The notes: generated by a model not told the origin, from the letters alone. A stretch of 64,000 nucleotides of DNA from Ga0077555 sp964500805 (GCA_964500805.1 CAZCQH010000008.1:1-64000); one strand, 5' to 3'; counted from the stretch's first letter, positions 43,389-52,854 are shown. Made by a program: numbers and translations.

Positions 43389-45173
43389 TCAGCCGTGTAA
43401 AGGCCAAAATACAATGATGAGCGGCGTCCCGAATATCAGGACCATGAGAGACACGGGCAGCCCCAGCCGCCAATAGTCCGTGAACTTGTAACCACCGGGG
43501 CCCATCACCAGAAGATTGTTCTGATGCCCGATTGGCGTGAGGAAATCGCAAGCGCAGCCAAGTGCGACGGCGATTAGGAACGGATCGGCGTTATAGCCAA
43601 GCGATTTTGCGAGCACGGCGGCAACTGGCCCCAGCATCAGAACGGCTGCGGCGTTATTGAGAAATGGCGTGAGAAGCATGGCAGTGGCCAGCATCAGACC
43701 CACGGCCAAGTAAGCCGGGATCAGCGCGCCCACGATCGCCAGCTGATGTCCGATTATATCTGTGACACCGGTCGACTGGAGCGACTTAGCGATCGGTATC
43801 AACGCTGCGAGTAGGACAAGTACCGGCCCCTCGATCGCCTCGTAAGCATCTTTGAGCGAGATCTGCTTGAGCAGCACGACGATCAGCGCGGCGGCGGCAA
43901 AGCCGACCGCCACATTGACGATCTTGAAGCCGATCATCGCGAGTGTGATACCGAGAACGGCGAGCGGCACGAGACCATCGGTCGATTTGCCAAGTGATAG
44001 GCTCCGGTCGGCAAGCGGCAAGAGCCCGAGCTCCGATAACGTTTTCGGCAGCGCCTGTTGCCATCCCTGCAGTACGACAATGTCGCCAACCTGGAACTCA
44101 TGGCTCTGTAGCAACTCACCGCGGCGCTTTCCCGCTCTGCTCACGGCGAGAAGGTTGACGTCGTGGACCCGGCGAAGTGAGAGGGAGCGCGGTGTCTCGC
44201 CGATCATTGGGGAATTGGCGGTTACAACCGCCTCCGTGGTGCCGAGCTCATCGTTTTCTTCTTCCGCGGAAAGATCGCGCGCGTGGACAAGCTCGAACTT
44301 CGCCGCGTCGACAACGGCCTTGATCTGGGCAGGATCTGCACGAACCGACAGCACATCGCCGGCGTAAAGTGGCCAGTTCTGATTTGGAATGTAATTCTGG
44401 CCTCCGCCGCGCAGTATCGCGAGCACGACGAGGTCGTCGGCCGACCGTTCCAAGTCGCCGACCGTTTTGTTGACGAACGGTGAAGCAGCTGGAATTTTCA
44501 GCTCAGTCGTATAGTTCTCTATCGAGAAACGCTCCTCTGGTGTTGGCGTGCCTGTGCGCTTGGCCGGGAGCAGGCGCCAACCGACCGTCAGGAACGCGAC
44601 GACAATCAGCGTGAGTGGCAGGCCGACCCAGGCATAGTCGAACAGTCTGAACGGAGCACCGGTTTGCTCCGCGCGAACTGTCGAGATGAGCAGGTTCGGT
44701 GATGTGCCGATCTGAGTAATTGTGCCGCCGATCAAGGAAGCGAAGGCGAGAGGCATCAGGTAGAGCGATTGCGGTTGCTTTGATCGACGCGCAACCTGCA
44801 GGGCGATTGGCATGAAAATCGACAGGGTTCCGACGTTCTTCACAAACGCCGACATCAGGGCAACTGCCAGGCTCAGGGCGCCAATCTGAATGCTGATCGA
44901 ATCAACGTTCTGCAGTAGCCTTCGAGCCAGCCTATCGAGAATTCCGGATCGCGCAACGGCCTTGCTGACGATCAAAACCGATGCGATGACGATGATGACT
45001 GTGTCAGAAAACCCGTCGAAGGCCTCGTCTTGTGGAACTGTTCCTGCAGCCACCGCAGCGAGCAGTGCTGTCACCGCTACCACATCGTAGCGCCAGCGAT
45101 CCCAGATGAACGCTGCAAGCATCGCCACGACGATCGTAATGGCCGCAATCTGCAGTAGGGACAGTCCCAGCAT
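43389..45173 (-). CDS. SLC13/CitT-type permease with TrkA-C domains
   Basis: The 594-residue protein is a sodium- or proton-coupled anion permease of the SLC13/ArsB-like fold, with about eleven membrane segments interrupted by a soluble region (about residues 200-390) that reads as two RCK/TrkA-C regulatory domains (IPAASPFVNKTVGDLERS and SPMIGETPRSLSLRRVHDVNLLAV). Transport motifs include FVKNVGTLSIFMPIALQVAR and LTPFLNNAAAVLMLGPVAAVL. The substrate (sulfate, dicarboxylate or other) cannot be told. GGGGAG precedes ATG 45173. It heads the minus-strand block that runs on to sdhB and ndh. Confidence 0.85.
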   Translation of the reverse strand: MLGLSLLQIAAITIVVAMLAAFIWDRWRYDVVAVTALLAAVAAGTVPQDEAFDGFSDTVIIVIASVLIVSKAVARSGILDRLARRLLQNVDSISIQIGALSLAVALMSAFVKNVGTLSIFMPIALQVARRSKQPQSLYLMPLAFASLIGGTITQIGTSPNLLISTVRAEQTGAPFRLFDYAWVGLPLTLIVVAFLTVGWRLLPAKRTGTPTPEERFSIENYTTELKIPAASPFVNKTVGDLERSADDLVVLAILRGGGQNYIPNQNWPLYAGDVLSVRADPAQIKAVVDAAKFELVHARDLSAEEENDELGTTEAVVTANSPMIGETPRSLSLRRVHDVNLLAVSRAGKRRGELLQSHEFQVGDIVVLQGWQQALPKTLSELGLLPLADRSLSLGKSTDGLVPLAVLGITLAMIGFKIVNVAVGFAAAALIVVLLKQISLKDAYEAIEGPVLVLLAALIPIAKSLQSTGVTDIIGHQLAIVGALIPAYLAVGLMLATAMLLTPFLNNAAAVLMLGPVAAVLAKSLGYNADPFLIAVALGCACDFLTPIGHQNNLLVMGPGGYKFTDYWRLGLPVSLMVLIFGTPLIIVFWPLHG

Positions 45174-46054
45174 CTCTCCCCCCCTTTGACGCCAGCGATC
45201 TATGATCGACGATGCATCACACTGATGGATCAAGGCACGGCAGTTATTCCGAGCTGACCAAGGGCGGCCAGCAAGTTCCCTTTCTGATGCAACTCATTTG
45301 ATTTTGAAAGTAGTCGGGTGCGGCCCGCAGACGGGATAGAGGCTCGACTGCCGTTTCGTTGGCTGCGCCAGGAAACCGGAAAAACTGGCGCATTCCTCCT
45401 GCCGTCTTGTCCGGTTGACATGCGGACCACCAGCGGGGAACGCCACCGATTTCGAAAGAGTTCCTCTGCCAAGGTGTTCGCGACCCATTCGCACGTCTTC
45501 CGTCTCATGACTGATGAGCGCTCATCGATCGGCGTAAAGTGAGGCTCTTTCGACGTCAGGTTTCTTTGTACTCGGTACACCTCGCTGCGAGAACGTGCGA
45601 GCCGTTTGCAGCGATGCTGGCTCTCATGCGTTCGAGGATCTCCCATTCACACATTCCCAGCGTGACGGCTCTGATGTTCGGAACCCGCGTAACGAAGCAG
45701 TGCAGCTGCTGGGCTGGCCGTTTGATCGCGCGCTTCGAAGGTCGCAAAGTGACATAGCCGCACACCAGAAGCTCAGCCACCAGCATGATCCTCTCCTTGC
45801 TGATCGCGACCAACGCCATGCAAATTCCTACGGCAAACTCGCTGGTAAGCGGATCGTTCCAGTGCCAATAGAGTTCCTGAACCCCTGGCCCGCTACGCAT
45901 TGATGTCATCGATCGACCTGATGCGCTCTTCGCAAGGGGTTGAGAGCTGAGCAGGAACGTGCCATCGGGTCGGAACCCGCGCGGCTTGAGGGTGTTGCCG
46001 TGAAGCCTGTGCGGGCGAGTGCAGTGAGCCTGGGCCGTGAATCAACTCGCTGGC
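45174..46054. other. Gap with one possible small gene
   Basis: About 880 bases between the permease start and the small membrane peptide. It holds the minus-strand frame 45556-45909 described separately and a second minus-strand frame (stop at 45230, ATG possible at 45508) with no family pattern and weaker codon use, which I leave out. No tRNA, hairpin or repeat is evident. The permease promoter must lie here. Confidence 0.4.
45556..45909 (-). CDS. Hypothetical protein, 117 residues
   Basis: I do not recognise this protein. Third codon positions are G or C in roughly two thirds of codons, like the surrounding genes, and an AGG lies near the ATG at 45909, so it may be real. It has a hydrophobic central stretch (GICMALVAISKERIMLVAELL), a cysteine-containing middle and a CEWEILERMRASIA helix. 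No domain is visible. Confidence 0.35.
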   Translation of the reverse strand: MTSMRSGPGVQELYWHWNDPLTSEFAVGICMALVAISKERIMLVAELLVCGYVTLRPSKRAIKRPAQQLHCFVTRVPNIRAVTLGMCEWEILERMRASIAANGSHVLAARCTEYKET

Positions 46055-46183
46055 ATGATCGACTGGATTCTTTTGCACCCCGTGATCACCGCGGTCATGG
46101 CATTCGCAGCGCTGCTGTTCGTTGCGGTAGTCATTCGAGAGACACTGCACCGGCTCACGAGGTGGTGGCGAGCAAGAAAATAG
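46055..46183 (+). CDS. Small single-pass membrane protein, 42 residues
   Basis: The frame encodes MIDWILLHPVITAVMAFAAL followed by LFVAVVIRETLHRLTRWWRA and a basic end: one clear membrane helix (about residues 4-27) and an amphipathic, arginine- and tryptophan-rich tail. The frame is open with no stops upstream as far as a GTG at 46037, so the start is uncertain. The ribosome binding site is weak. It sits upstream of the alcohol dehydrogenase gene. Confidence 0.4.
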   Translation: MIDWILLHPVITAVMAFAALLFVAVVIRETLHRLTRWWRARK

Positions 46184-46309
46184 CGCGTTTCGATGCGCGA
46201 GCGAGCGACAGCTCGCCCGAACGGCGGTCTGAGCGATTGAGTCCGGAACCCGACTCGGAGCGTGGCGTTCACCTGACACGCGGCTGATGATCATTGTGGA
46301 GCATAGAAC

Positions 46310-47554
46310 ATGAAAGCGCTGGTTTATCATGGCCGTGGAGATGTCCGTTGCGACACGGTTCCTGATCCCCGTATCGAAGACGGTCGTGACGCCATCATCA
46401 AAGTGTCTGCCTGTGCTATTTGCGGCTCCGATCTCCACCTGATTGGCGGGTTTGTTCCTGAGGTGAAGACTGGCGACGTGCTGGGTCACGAATGTATGGG
46501 CGAGGTGGTCGAGGTCGGATCCGCCAACAAGAAATTGAAAGTCGGTGACCGCGTGGTGATCCCTTTCGCGCTCGCTTGTGGCGAATGCCGCATGTGCGGA
46601 ATGGAGCTCTATTCCTGCTGCGAACGATCCAATCGGAATAGCAAGAGACAGGCTGAAGCTCTTGGCTATGGCGTGGCTGGAGCGCTTGGCTATTCTCACC
46701 TGACGGGTGGCTATGCCGGAGGCCAAGCGGAATTCGTGCGCGTTCCATTCGCGGATTTTGGTGCGTTTCCGGTGCCGGATGGCTTCTCCGACGAACAAGT
46801 GCTCTTCCTGTCGGACATCTTTCCGACCGGCTACATGGCCGCGGAAAACTGCGACATCAAGCCTGGACAGACAATCGCCGTCTGGGGGTGCGGGCCCGTT
46901 GGCCTGTTCTCTATCATGTCGGCGTACCTGCTTGGTGCCGGTCGCGTCATCGCGATCGATTCCATCAAGGAGCGACTGGAGCTCGCCCGCTCTCTTGGCG
47001 CAGAAACGATTAATTACACAGACGACACGGTGCTCGAGCAGATTCGAGAGCTTACGAAAGGAGCCGGTCCCGACGCCGTGATCGATGCGGTTGGCATGGA
47101 AAGCAGGGGTTCCGAGTCAGCCTTGCAGAGAGTGGCGTCGGCTGTTCAGTCGACGATCTCCTCGACGGACCGGCCTTACGCTCTCAACGCGGCAATTCTT
47201 TGCTGCCGCCCTGGAGGTATCGTTTCGGTGCCCGGGGTCTATATCGGTTCTGCCGTTCCGACCGCCATGGGAGCGTTCATGAACAAAGGTCTGACCATGA
47301 AGACTGGCCAGACGCACGTTCACAAGTATATGCCTAAATTGATGAGCATGATCGAAGCAGGTCAGATCGATCCGTCGGTGGTCATTACGCATAGATCGGC
47401 AACTCTTGCCGACGGCCCCGCGCTTTATGAGACATTCCGCAAGAAGGAAGACGGCTGCATCAAAGTCGTGCTCAGCCCACATGGCGAGGCTATGACGATG
47501 GTTGCGCAGGACGTGCCGGCAACCGTTGCACCGACTGCTGGAGCGGCGCCGTGA
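46310..47554 (+). CDS. Zinc-dependent alcohol dehydrogenase, formaldehyde dehydrogenase-like
   Basis: The 414-residue protein is a medium-chain zinc alcohol dehydrogenase. The catalytic zinc ligands are in CAICGSDLHLIGG and GHECMGEV, the structural zinc cysteines in ACGECRMCGMELYSCC, and the NAD motif is WGCGPVGLFSIMSA. The extra length and the SYHLTGGYAGGQAEFVRVP type of region point to the glutathione-independent formaldehyde dehydrogenase branch, but the substrate is not certain. GGAG precedes ATG 46310. Its end overlaps the start of the SDR gene by four bases, so the two act as an operon. Confidence 0.88.
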   Translation: MKALVYHGRGDVRCDTVPDPRIEDGRDAIIKVSACAICGSDLHLIGGFVPEVKTGDVLGHECMGEVVEVGSANKKLKVGDRVVIPFALACGECRMCGMELYSCCERSNRNSKRQAEALGYGVAGALGYSHLTGGYAGGQAEFVRVPFADFGAFPVPDGFSDEQVLFLSDIFPTGYMAAENCDIKPGQTIAVWGCGPVGLFSIMSAYLLGAGRVIAIDSIKERLELARSLGAETINYTDDTVLEQIRELTKGAGPDAVIDAVGMESRGSESALQRVASAVQSTISSTDRPYALNAAILCCRPGGIVSVPGVYIGSAVPTAMGAFMNKGLTMKTGQTHVHKYMPKLMSMIEAGQIDPSVVITHRSATLADGPALYETFRKKEDGCIKVVLSPHGEAMTMVAQDVPATVAPTAGAAP

Positions 47555-48336
47555 CCGGACCATCGAGCGCGCTGGCTGTTGTCACCGGGGCTTCCAGTGG
47601 AATTGGGCGTGAGCTGGCGCGCATCTGCGCCGGGCAAGCTTTCGATCTCGTGCTTGCTGCAGATCGATCCGAGCTCGATCTGGTTGCGCAAGAGATGCGC
47701 AATCGTGGCGTCAAGGTGGACGCCCTGCAGGTCGATCTCGCGACATCGGCCGGAGTTGATAAAGTGATTGCGGCTGTGGGTGACCGGCATGTTGATGCGC
47801 TCATTGCCAACGCAGGGCAGGGACTGGGTGGCCCATTCTTGGATCAAGAATTCGCCGACGTGAAGCGCGTGATTGACACCAACATTACGGGAACCATTGA
47901 CCTGATTCATAGGGTCGCCCGTAGCATGCGTGACAGGGGGAAGGGACGTATCCTGATCACGGGGTCCATCGCCGGGCTGGTGCCGGGTGCGTACAACGCT
48001 GCTTACAACGCCTCCAAGGCATTTATTGACTCGTTTTCATTTGCCATCCGCCACGAGCTCAAGCCGTCGGGCGTAACCGTCACCTGTTTGATGCCCGGCG
48101 CGACTGAGACGGAATTTTTTGAGCGTGCCGGCATGCTCGATACCAAGGTCGGCACCATGAAGAAGGACGATCCCGCACAGGTTGCCCAAACGGGTTTCGA
48201 CGCCATGATGCGCGGCGAAGGCGATGTTGTGAGCGGTTGGCACAACAAGCTGCAATCTGCTATCGCAAATATCACGCCTGCATCCGTCCTCGCGCAGCAG
48301 CACGCCAAGCAGGCGGCGCCCGGTACTGCACGCTGA
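47551..48336 (+). CDS. SDR family oxidoreductase
   Basis: The 261-residue protein has the SDR cofactor motif VTGASSGIGRELAR, the NAGQGLGGPF loop, and the YxxxK motif in AAYNASKAFIDSF. It begins with GTG 47551, which overlaps the stop of the upstream alcohol dehydrogenase gene (GTGA). This pairing suggests sequential oxidoreductions on one substrate, perhaps an aldehyde/alcohol couple, but nothing in the sequence names it. The C-terminus has a polar tail that the classical SDR fold lacks, so it is slightly longer than usual. Confidence 0.87.
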   Translation: MTGPSSALAVVTGASSGIGRELARICAGQAFDLVLAADRSELDLVAQEMRNRGVKVDALQVDLATSAGVDKVIAAVGDRHVDALIANAGQGLGGPFLDQEFADVKRVIDTNITGTIDLIHRVARSMRDRGKGRILITGSIAGLVPGAYNAAYNASKAFIDSFSFAIRHELKPSGVTVTCLMPGATETEFFERAGMLDTKVGTMKKDDPAQVAQTGFDAMMRGEGDVVSGWHNKLQSAIANITPASVLAQQHAKQAAPGTAR

Positions 48337-48405
48337 GCCGATCGTCGGCCTTGGCGATGTTGCCTCAGCATCCGGCGTACGCATGTCCATTCGCCTTAGT
48401 GGGCT

Positions 48406-50121
48406 CTATTTCGTCTTCGCGCATGCTTCAAAGATCTTAATCTGTGCCTCACTGAAATACTCCATCTGACGGTTGGCATTCCTGTGCGTCAAATGCAGGC
48501 AATGATCGGCAGCAATCGTCCTTGAGTAGTCGCGCGTGACCTCCAGTACATCGGACAGCGCGAGATGTTGCCGGTTCTCGCTGACAAACTCGAGCGCAAG
48601 CCTAGGGCTGATGAACATCAATTCGTCGATGACTCGTTTGCGCTCCGCCTCTGTCATGGCGCGCGCAGGCAGTCCTCGAGCCGCGAATTCGACCCATTCG
48701 TTCGAGGACCCAGCTTTCCCGATGACGCTCGCTACAACCGAGCGGACCTCCGCTGGCGCCAGCATTTCTTCGAGCCTTCCCTTCGACAGTTTCGCGTCGA
48801 GATCCTTTTGACTGGCCTCGGCGATGATCTTCTTCAACAGAACGCTGCGTAGTGGACTGGTGTGATCCAAGTGCTGCAGTGCCGATAGCGCCTGAGATGC
48901 GTGCGCTTTGGCGATGCTGTTCACGGATGACGTCTGTAGATCGATAGGAAGCCGAGACCCGAACGCTTCGAGAGCGGCTATTGCGGTTTCAGCATTGCGC
49001 GCAATGTCGAGCCGAAGGCGATGAGAGAGCTGTGCGATATCTGCATCGCTGATGCGGCCCGGGCCATACTGCCTGATGATTTGGACGATGCCGGCTTCTT
49101 GAAACGCCTTGGTGCGGAGCGCTTGCCGCTGCTCGGGTGTCAACCGAGGCACCGATGTATAAAGGCTTAACGCTTCATTTCCTGCCTCGGGATGGTCGAC
49201 AATACGTCTTACCAGCATGTCAAACTGAGCGTCGTCTAGAGCGTGCGGCTTCAACGCAACCTTCGCAAGCTCCGGCGGCGTCCGGGCGGATTCCATGAAG
49301 CGTGAATACACCACGTCCTTTCGGGCGAGTCGCGAATTGTCCTGTGTCAGCAGATTGATCAGAGTGGGTACATGCCCCTCATCGATTGCTTCAGATTCGG
49401 TGAAATGCTTGCTCCAAAGGCCGCCTGGTGACGTAGCCGCGATGGTTGGAGAGATTGTCAGCGTCAGGGGGCACGGCGTCTTTCCTCCGGTGACCGCGCG
49501 ACAAACCTCCGCACTGAAGCGCTCTTTGGACTCTTTTGACTCGAATATAGCGACCCGCGAGGAACGTGGTTTCGCTATTTCGGTCGCGAGCGCGGCAGTC
49601 ATGGCTTGGATGACCGGCCGCGACAAATCCTCCTCGTCATCGCATGTGGAGATGTACGACGCCGCGAACTTGTAGTGCAGATCCACGGCTTCGACCGTGG
49701 CCGCGCCTTCCGCATTGCGAATGATCTTGTTTCCGCCCCGTCCGGAGAGCAGCCACACTCGGGTGGCATCTGGGCGCACCGTCTCGCTGACGATAGTCAC
49801 ACGACCGTCGGTTCCAATGATCGCAGACGTTTTCGGCACTTCTACTGCCATCAGCCAATACGGGAAGTAGAGCCACGTCCAAGAGAGCATCAGCCACGCA
49901 CCTGTGCGAAGCGTTCCGTCATAGATCTTTGTCAGTGCCAAATAGATTGCGGCCGCGAGAGAGGTGGCAAAACAAAAACGTGGCCAGAAGCTCCCCGCGT
50001 CTGTGAGCCAGACGACCCCGTGCCATCGCAGGTATTGTCCAAGCCCAACTCCCAGCACGCAGGGCAGGACACCAAACACCAGCGCCATCAAAAGGGCATT
50101 CGGCTGCTTCTGCGGTCTCAT
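48406..50121 (-). CDS. Large membrane protein of unknown function, 571 residues
   Basis: I do not recognise this protein. The first ~95 residues have three hydrophobic helices (ALLMALVFGVLPCVLGVGLG, SFWPRFCFATSLAAAIYLAL and AWLMLSWTWLYFPYWLMAV). The remaining ~475 residues are soluble, mainly helical by composition, with no repeats or cofactor motifs I can see; a CDDEEDLSRP patch and a KTPCPL cysteine pair are notable. AAGGAG lies just before ATG 50121. Neighbours are unrelated, so context does not help. The long soluble part may face the periplasm, which is an inference from the helices. Confidence 0.75.
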   Translation of the reverse strand: MRPQKQPNALLMALVFGVLPCVLGVGLGQYLRWHGVVWLTDAGSFWPRFCFATSLAAAIYLALTKIYDGTLRTGAWLMLSWTWLYFPYWLMAVEVPKTSAIIGTDGRVTIVSETVRPDATRVWLLSGRGGNKIIRNAEGAATVEAVDLHYKFAASYISTCDDEEDLSRPVIQAMTAALATEIAKPRSSRVAIFESKESKERFSAEVCRAVTGGKTPCPLTLTISPTIAATSPGGLWSKHFTESEAIDEGHVPTLINLLTQDNSRLARKDVVYSRFMESARTPPELAKVALKPHALDDAQFDMLVRRIVDHPEAGNEALSLYTSVPRLTPEQRQALRTKAFQEAGIVQIIRQYGPGRISDADIAQLSHRLRLDIARNAETAIAALEAFGSRLPIDLQTSSVNSIAKAHASQALSALQHLDHTSPLRSVLLKKIIAEASQKDLDAKLSKGRLEEMLAPAEVRSVVASVIGKAGSSNEWVEFAARGLPARAMTEAERKRVIDELMFISPRLALEFVSENRQHLALSDVLEVTRDYSRTIAADHCLHLTHRNANRQMEYFSEAQIKIFEACAKTK

Positions 50122-50539
50122 CGTCTCTCTCCTTCCGGAGAACCGAAGAGCGCGTCTGAAGTTGCTTGCGTGCGCTCCGCCGGTCGAAACCTCCTCCCGT
50201 CAGGGCGAAAGCACCTGGGGGGATCCTCAGCGCGAGAACAGATTGAAGATTAGCGCCAACTCTGGGCGCGTCACAGCAGATTCAATCGGGCTCCGCGGCC
50301 ATTCGAGAGATCGAAGGGGGTTACAAGCCAGTTGGGAATGCTGTTCAGCGCTCCGACGCGGGGCGGAACCAGTCAAGGGGAGCGACACTTGGATTGCAAA
50401 TTCTCAGCGCAGCCAGGATTGGACAGCAGCGGCTTCCGGCTGCAGGATATTCTGTCTCTCGCCTTTGGCGCACAGCACAGCTCCGCGCCTACGGGAGCGT
50501 ACATAGTGATCGGGGCGTCAAACCGTGGTGGGTCGTAGC
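50122..50539. other. Gap before the TauD-like gene
   Basis: These 418 bases contain the promoters of two divergent genes. Short frames are present but have no family pattern. No hairpin, repeat or RNA gene was seen. The TauD-like gene has a weak ribosome binding site. Confidence 0.4.
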
Positions 50540-51379
50540 ATGCGAATTAGGTCACTAGGTCCGGTCGCGGCCACCGAGTTCACCGGCGTCGACTTGGCCG
50601 GGGCACTCGATGCGGTTGCCTTCAGCGAAATTGAGGCGGCACTTGATTACAGCGGCGTGATAGTCATCCGACATCAGAACATCACCCCGGACCAGCAGCT
50701 TGCGTTCGCCCGGCGCTTTGGCGAGATCGAGATCAACTACAACAGTGGCCAGTATGGCCTGGCCGACTATCCCGAGATCTACCGGATCTCCAACATCACC
50801 AAAGACGGCAAGCCAATCGGCTCTCGACGAGCTGGCGAGAATTGGCACAGCGACATGATCTACTCGGCGCGCCCACCGCGCGCGACGATGCTCTATGCCA
50901 TAGAGGTGCCAGAACTCCACGGCCTGACGCTTGGGGATACCGCTTTCGCCAACGCTGCTGCGGCCTACGAGGCGCTACCCAACGAGATGAAGCGGCGCAT
51001 CGATGGCCTGAAGGGCATTTTCGACTTCACGGGTCGCAAGCGCTCGGAGGCCCCCGATGCTGCGACGGTCAAACGCTATCCGCCGGTGCAGCACCCCATC
51101 GTGCGCACGCATCCCCGAACCGCTGTCAAATGCCTGTACATCAACCGCGATGACTGCACCGGTATAGCAGGCTGCCCGCGCGACGAGGCCGAGGCATTGA
51201 TCGTTGCGCTGTCGGATCACGTCACCAAACCGGAGTATCTTTATCGCCATCGCTGGCAGAAGGGCGACGTCGTGATGTGGGACAATTGTACCGTTCAGCA
51301 CAAAGCTATCATCGACTACGACCTGCCGCAGCGCAGGCTGATGCATCGGTTGACGGTCACCGGGACAGTTCCCGTCTGA
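50540..51379 (+). CDS. TauD/TfdA family dioxygenase
   Basis: The 279-residue protein is an Fe(II)/2-oxoglutarate-dependent dioxygenase of the TauD/TfdA family, which oxidises substrates such as taurine or phenoxy acids. The iron ligands are in NWHSDMIYS (His-x-Asp, about residue 106) and the distal histidine in NCTVQHKAIID; the 2-oxoglutarate arginine is in LMHRLTV. The substrate is unknown; no ABC transporter for taurine is beside it. I chose ATG 50540; a GTG at 50525 would add five residues. Confidence 0.88.
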   Translation: MRIRSLGPVAATEFTGVDLAGALDAVAFSEIEAALDYSGVIVIRHQNITPDQQLAFARRFGEIEINYNSGQYGLADYPEIYRISNITKDGKPIGSRRAGENWHSDMIYSARPPRATMLYAIEVPELHGLTLGDTAFANAAAAYEALPNEMKRRIDGLKGIFDFTGRKRSEAPDAATVKRYPPVQHPIVRTHPRTAVKCLYINRDDCTGIAGCPRDEAEALIVALSDHVTKPEYLYRHRWQKGDVVMWDNCTVQHKAIIDYDLPQRRLMHRLTVTGTVPV

Positions 51380-51408
51380 AAGTCTCAGAAGAAAAGGTTG
51401 AGACGCGG

Positions 51409-51810
51409 ATGTCTGCCGAGACTGCTTTTATAGAGCACATCAAAGAGCAGCTGGCGCCGCTCGGCGGAATATCAGTCCGACGCATGTTCGGCGCCGCCGG
51501 CGTCTTCATTGACGGGGTGATGTTCGCCATCATTTCTGGCGAGACTTTGTTCTTCAAGGCCGACGCCGAAACGCGCAGCGACTTCGAAGCCGAAGGGCTC
51601 TCGCAGATCAGCTACGAGAAGGGGGGCAAGGTCATCGCAATGACGTACTGGCAGGCGCCAGATCGTCTTTTCGATGATGACGAGGAGATGCAGGCCTGGG
51701 CTCGCAAAGCCCTGGCGGTTGCCCGGCGAGGTCCAACGAAGAAAGGTTCCGCCCAGCCAATCCGTGCGTCCCCGACGACCAGAAGCAATGCTCGTCGCAA
51801 GCACCGCTAG
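51409..51810 (+). CDS. TfoX N-terminal domain protein
   Basis: The 133-residue protein is the TfoX N-terminal type: ISVRRMFGAAGVFIDGVMFAIISGETLFFKA and a C-terminal stretch ending in AWARKALAVARR. The Sxy/TfoX domain is linked in gammaproteobacteria to competence, but alphaproteobacterial members are of unknown function. The ATG at 51409 follows 27 bases after the TauD-like stop, so one transcript is likely. The tail after residue 105 is basic and low in structure. Confidence 0.82.
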   Translation: MSAETAFIEHIKEQLAPLGGISVRRMFGAAGVFIDGVMFAIISGETLFFKADAETRSDFEAEGLSQISYEKGGKVIAMTYWQAPDRLFDDDEEMQAWARKALAVARRGPTKKGSAQPIRASPTTRSNARRKHR

Positions 51811-51831
51811 GTTGTGCGTGGAGTGCGCGCC

Positions 51832-52644
51832 TCAGCTCCGTGCACGTAGAGCTTCGAGGCGGGACGTATTCGAGCTCTCGGCAAGACGATTGGCGTATTC
51901 GGCCGGAAAGTAGACCCCGTTGACGAAACTTTCGTCGCTCTCCTGTCGACGAAGCAGCTCGACCCCTATGTGCGGCCATGCAACCTTGGGCGCGAGAGCG
52001 TCGTACGTTTCAGGCGCTATCATGAGGTCGGTGGCCATCAGCTTGTGGTTCTCATATAAGAGCCTGATCGCCGAGAGATCTTGAACGGGCTTATTATTCA
52101 AAGTCAGCGCATGCGTGCGCGTCAGCCCGTCGAAATAGGCGGCAAAGAAGGATGCTGCCGCCAGTATCTGATCTACCAGCGCGGGCAGCAGCGGAGTTTG
52201 CAATGCGACCCCCAACGCTTCGTCGCGTTGTGCTTCCTGGCAAAACACGTTGAGATCGCGGGCGGCGCGGACCAGCTCGTAAATCTGGAACTGCGCGCTG
52301 GGATCGACATGGCCAGGTTGAGTGGGGTTGGCATAGCAATAGAACGGGTGAACGACTGCGCCATTCTGCTTGAACGTGAATTGCTCCTTCAGCGCGCGCA
52401 GTTCCACAGGTGCCGCTGTGGGGTCGATTTCGTCGGCGACACCTGCCACCTGGAGCACGCTATTTGTGCGGACTGCTTCAGCAACTCGGCCGGCACTCTC
52501 CAAAACACCCAATATGATCTCGCGCATTGCTTGATGACGCCCAGCGTCAGTGAGCTCGGCGGGAGTTGAGCTATCGACGGATTTGCTGCCAACGTCAGGC
52601 ACAACGACAGGCGCCGTGGGCAGGGAGCGTTTTCCAAATGCCAT
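51832..52644 (-). CDS. Hypothetical protein, 270 residues
   Basis: I do not recognise this protein. It is soluble, with no signal peptide, and is mostly helical by composition. Notable stretches are QFTFKQNGAVVHPFYCYANPTQPGHVDPSAQF and DQILAAASFFAAYFDGLTRTHALTLNN. No cofactor motif or repeat is evident. The start is ATG 52644. It lies between the TfoX gene (convergent, 21 bases away) and the helicase gene on the same strand. Confidence 0.65.
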   Translation of the reverse strand: MAFGKRSLPTAPVVVPDVGSKSVDSSTPAELTDAGRHQAMREIILGVLESAGRVAEAVRTNSVLQVAGVADEIDPTAAPVELRALKEQFTFKQNGAVVHPFYCYANPTQPGHVDPSAQFQIYELVRAARDLNVFCQEAQRDEALGVALQTPLLPALVDQILAAASFFAAYFDGLTRTHALTLNNKPVQDLSAIRLLYENHKLMATDLMIAPETYDALAPKVAWPHIGVELLRRQESDESFVNGVYFPAEYANRLAESSNTSRLEALRARS

Positions 52645-52854
52645 GGTTGACCCGGATTGGCAGAATAAAGCCGCTTCCTGGTGAAGCGTCGTTCAAAACC
52701 TATAAACCTCGGGTTAATTCAAACTTAAGCGGGTAGCTCGACGCCTCCGCTGAAAGGTCGAGCAGCGTCAGTCCCGATCCCCTGGAGGCGCTTATGCCGA
52801 TGCTGTCCCGTGCGGTGCGCTGCCGACAACCCGCCACGCACCGAAAATTTCCGT

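Noticed and set aside
45230..45508. A minus-strand frame before the permease gene
   Set aside because: Weak codon use, no domain and no convincing start.
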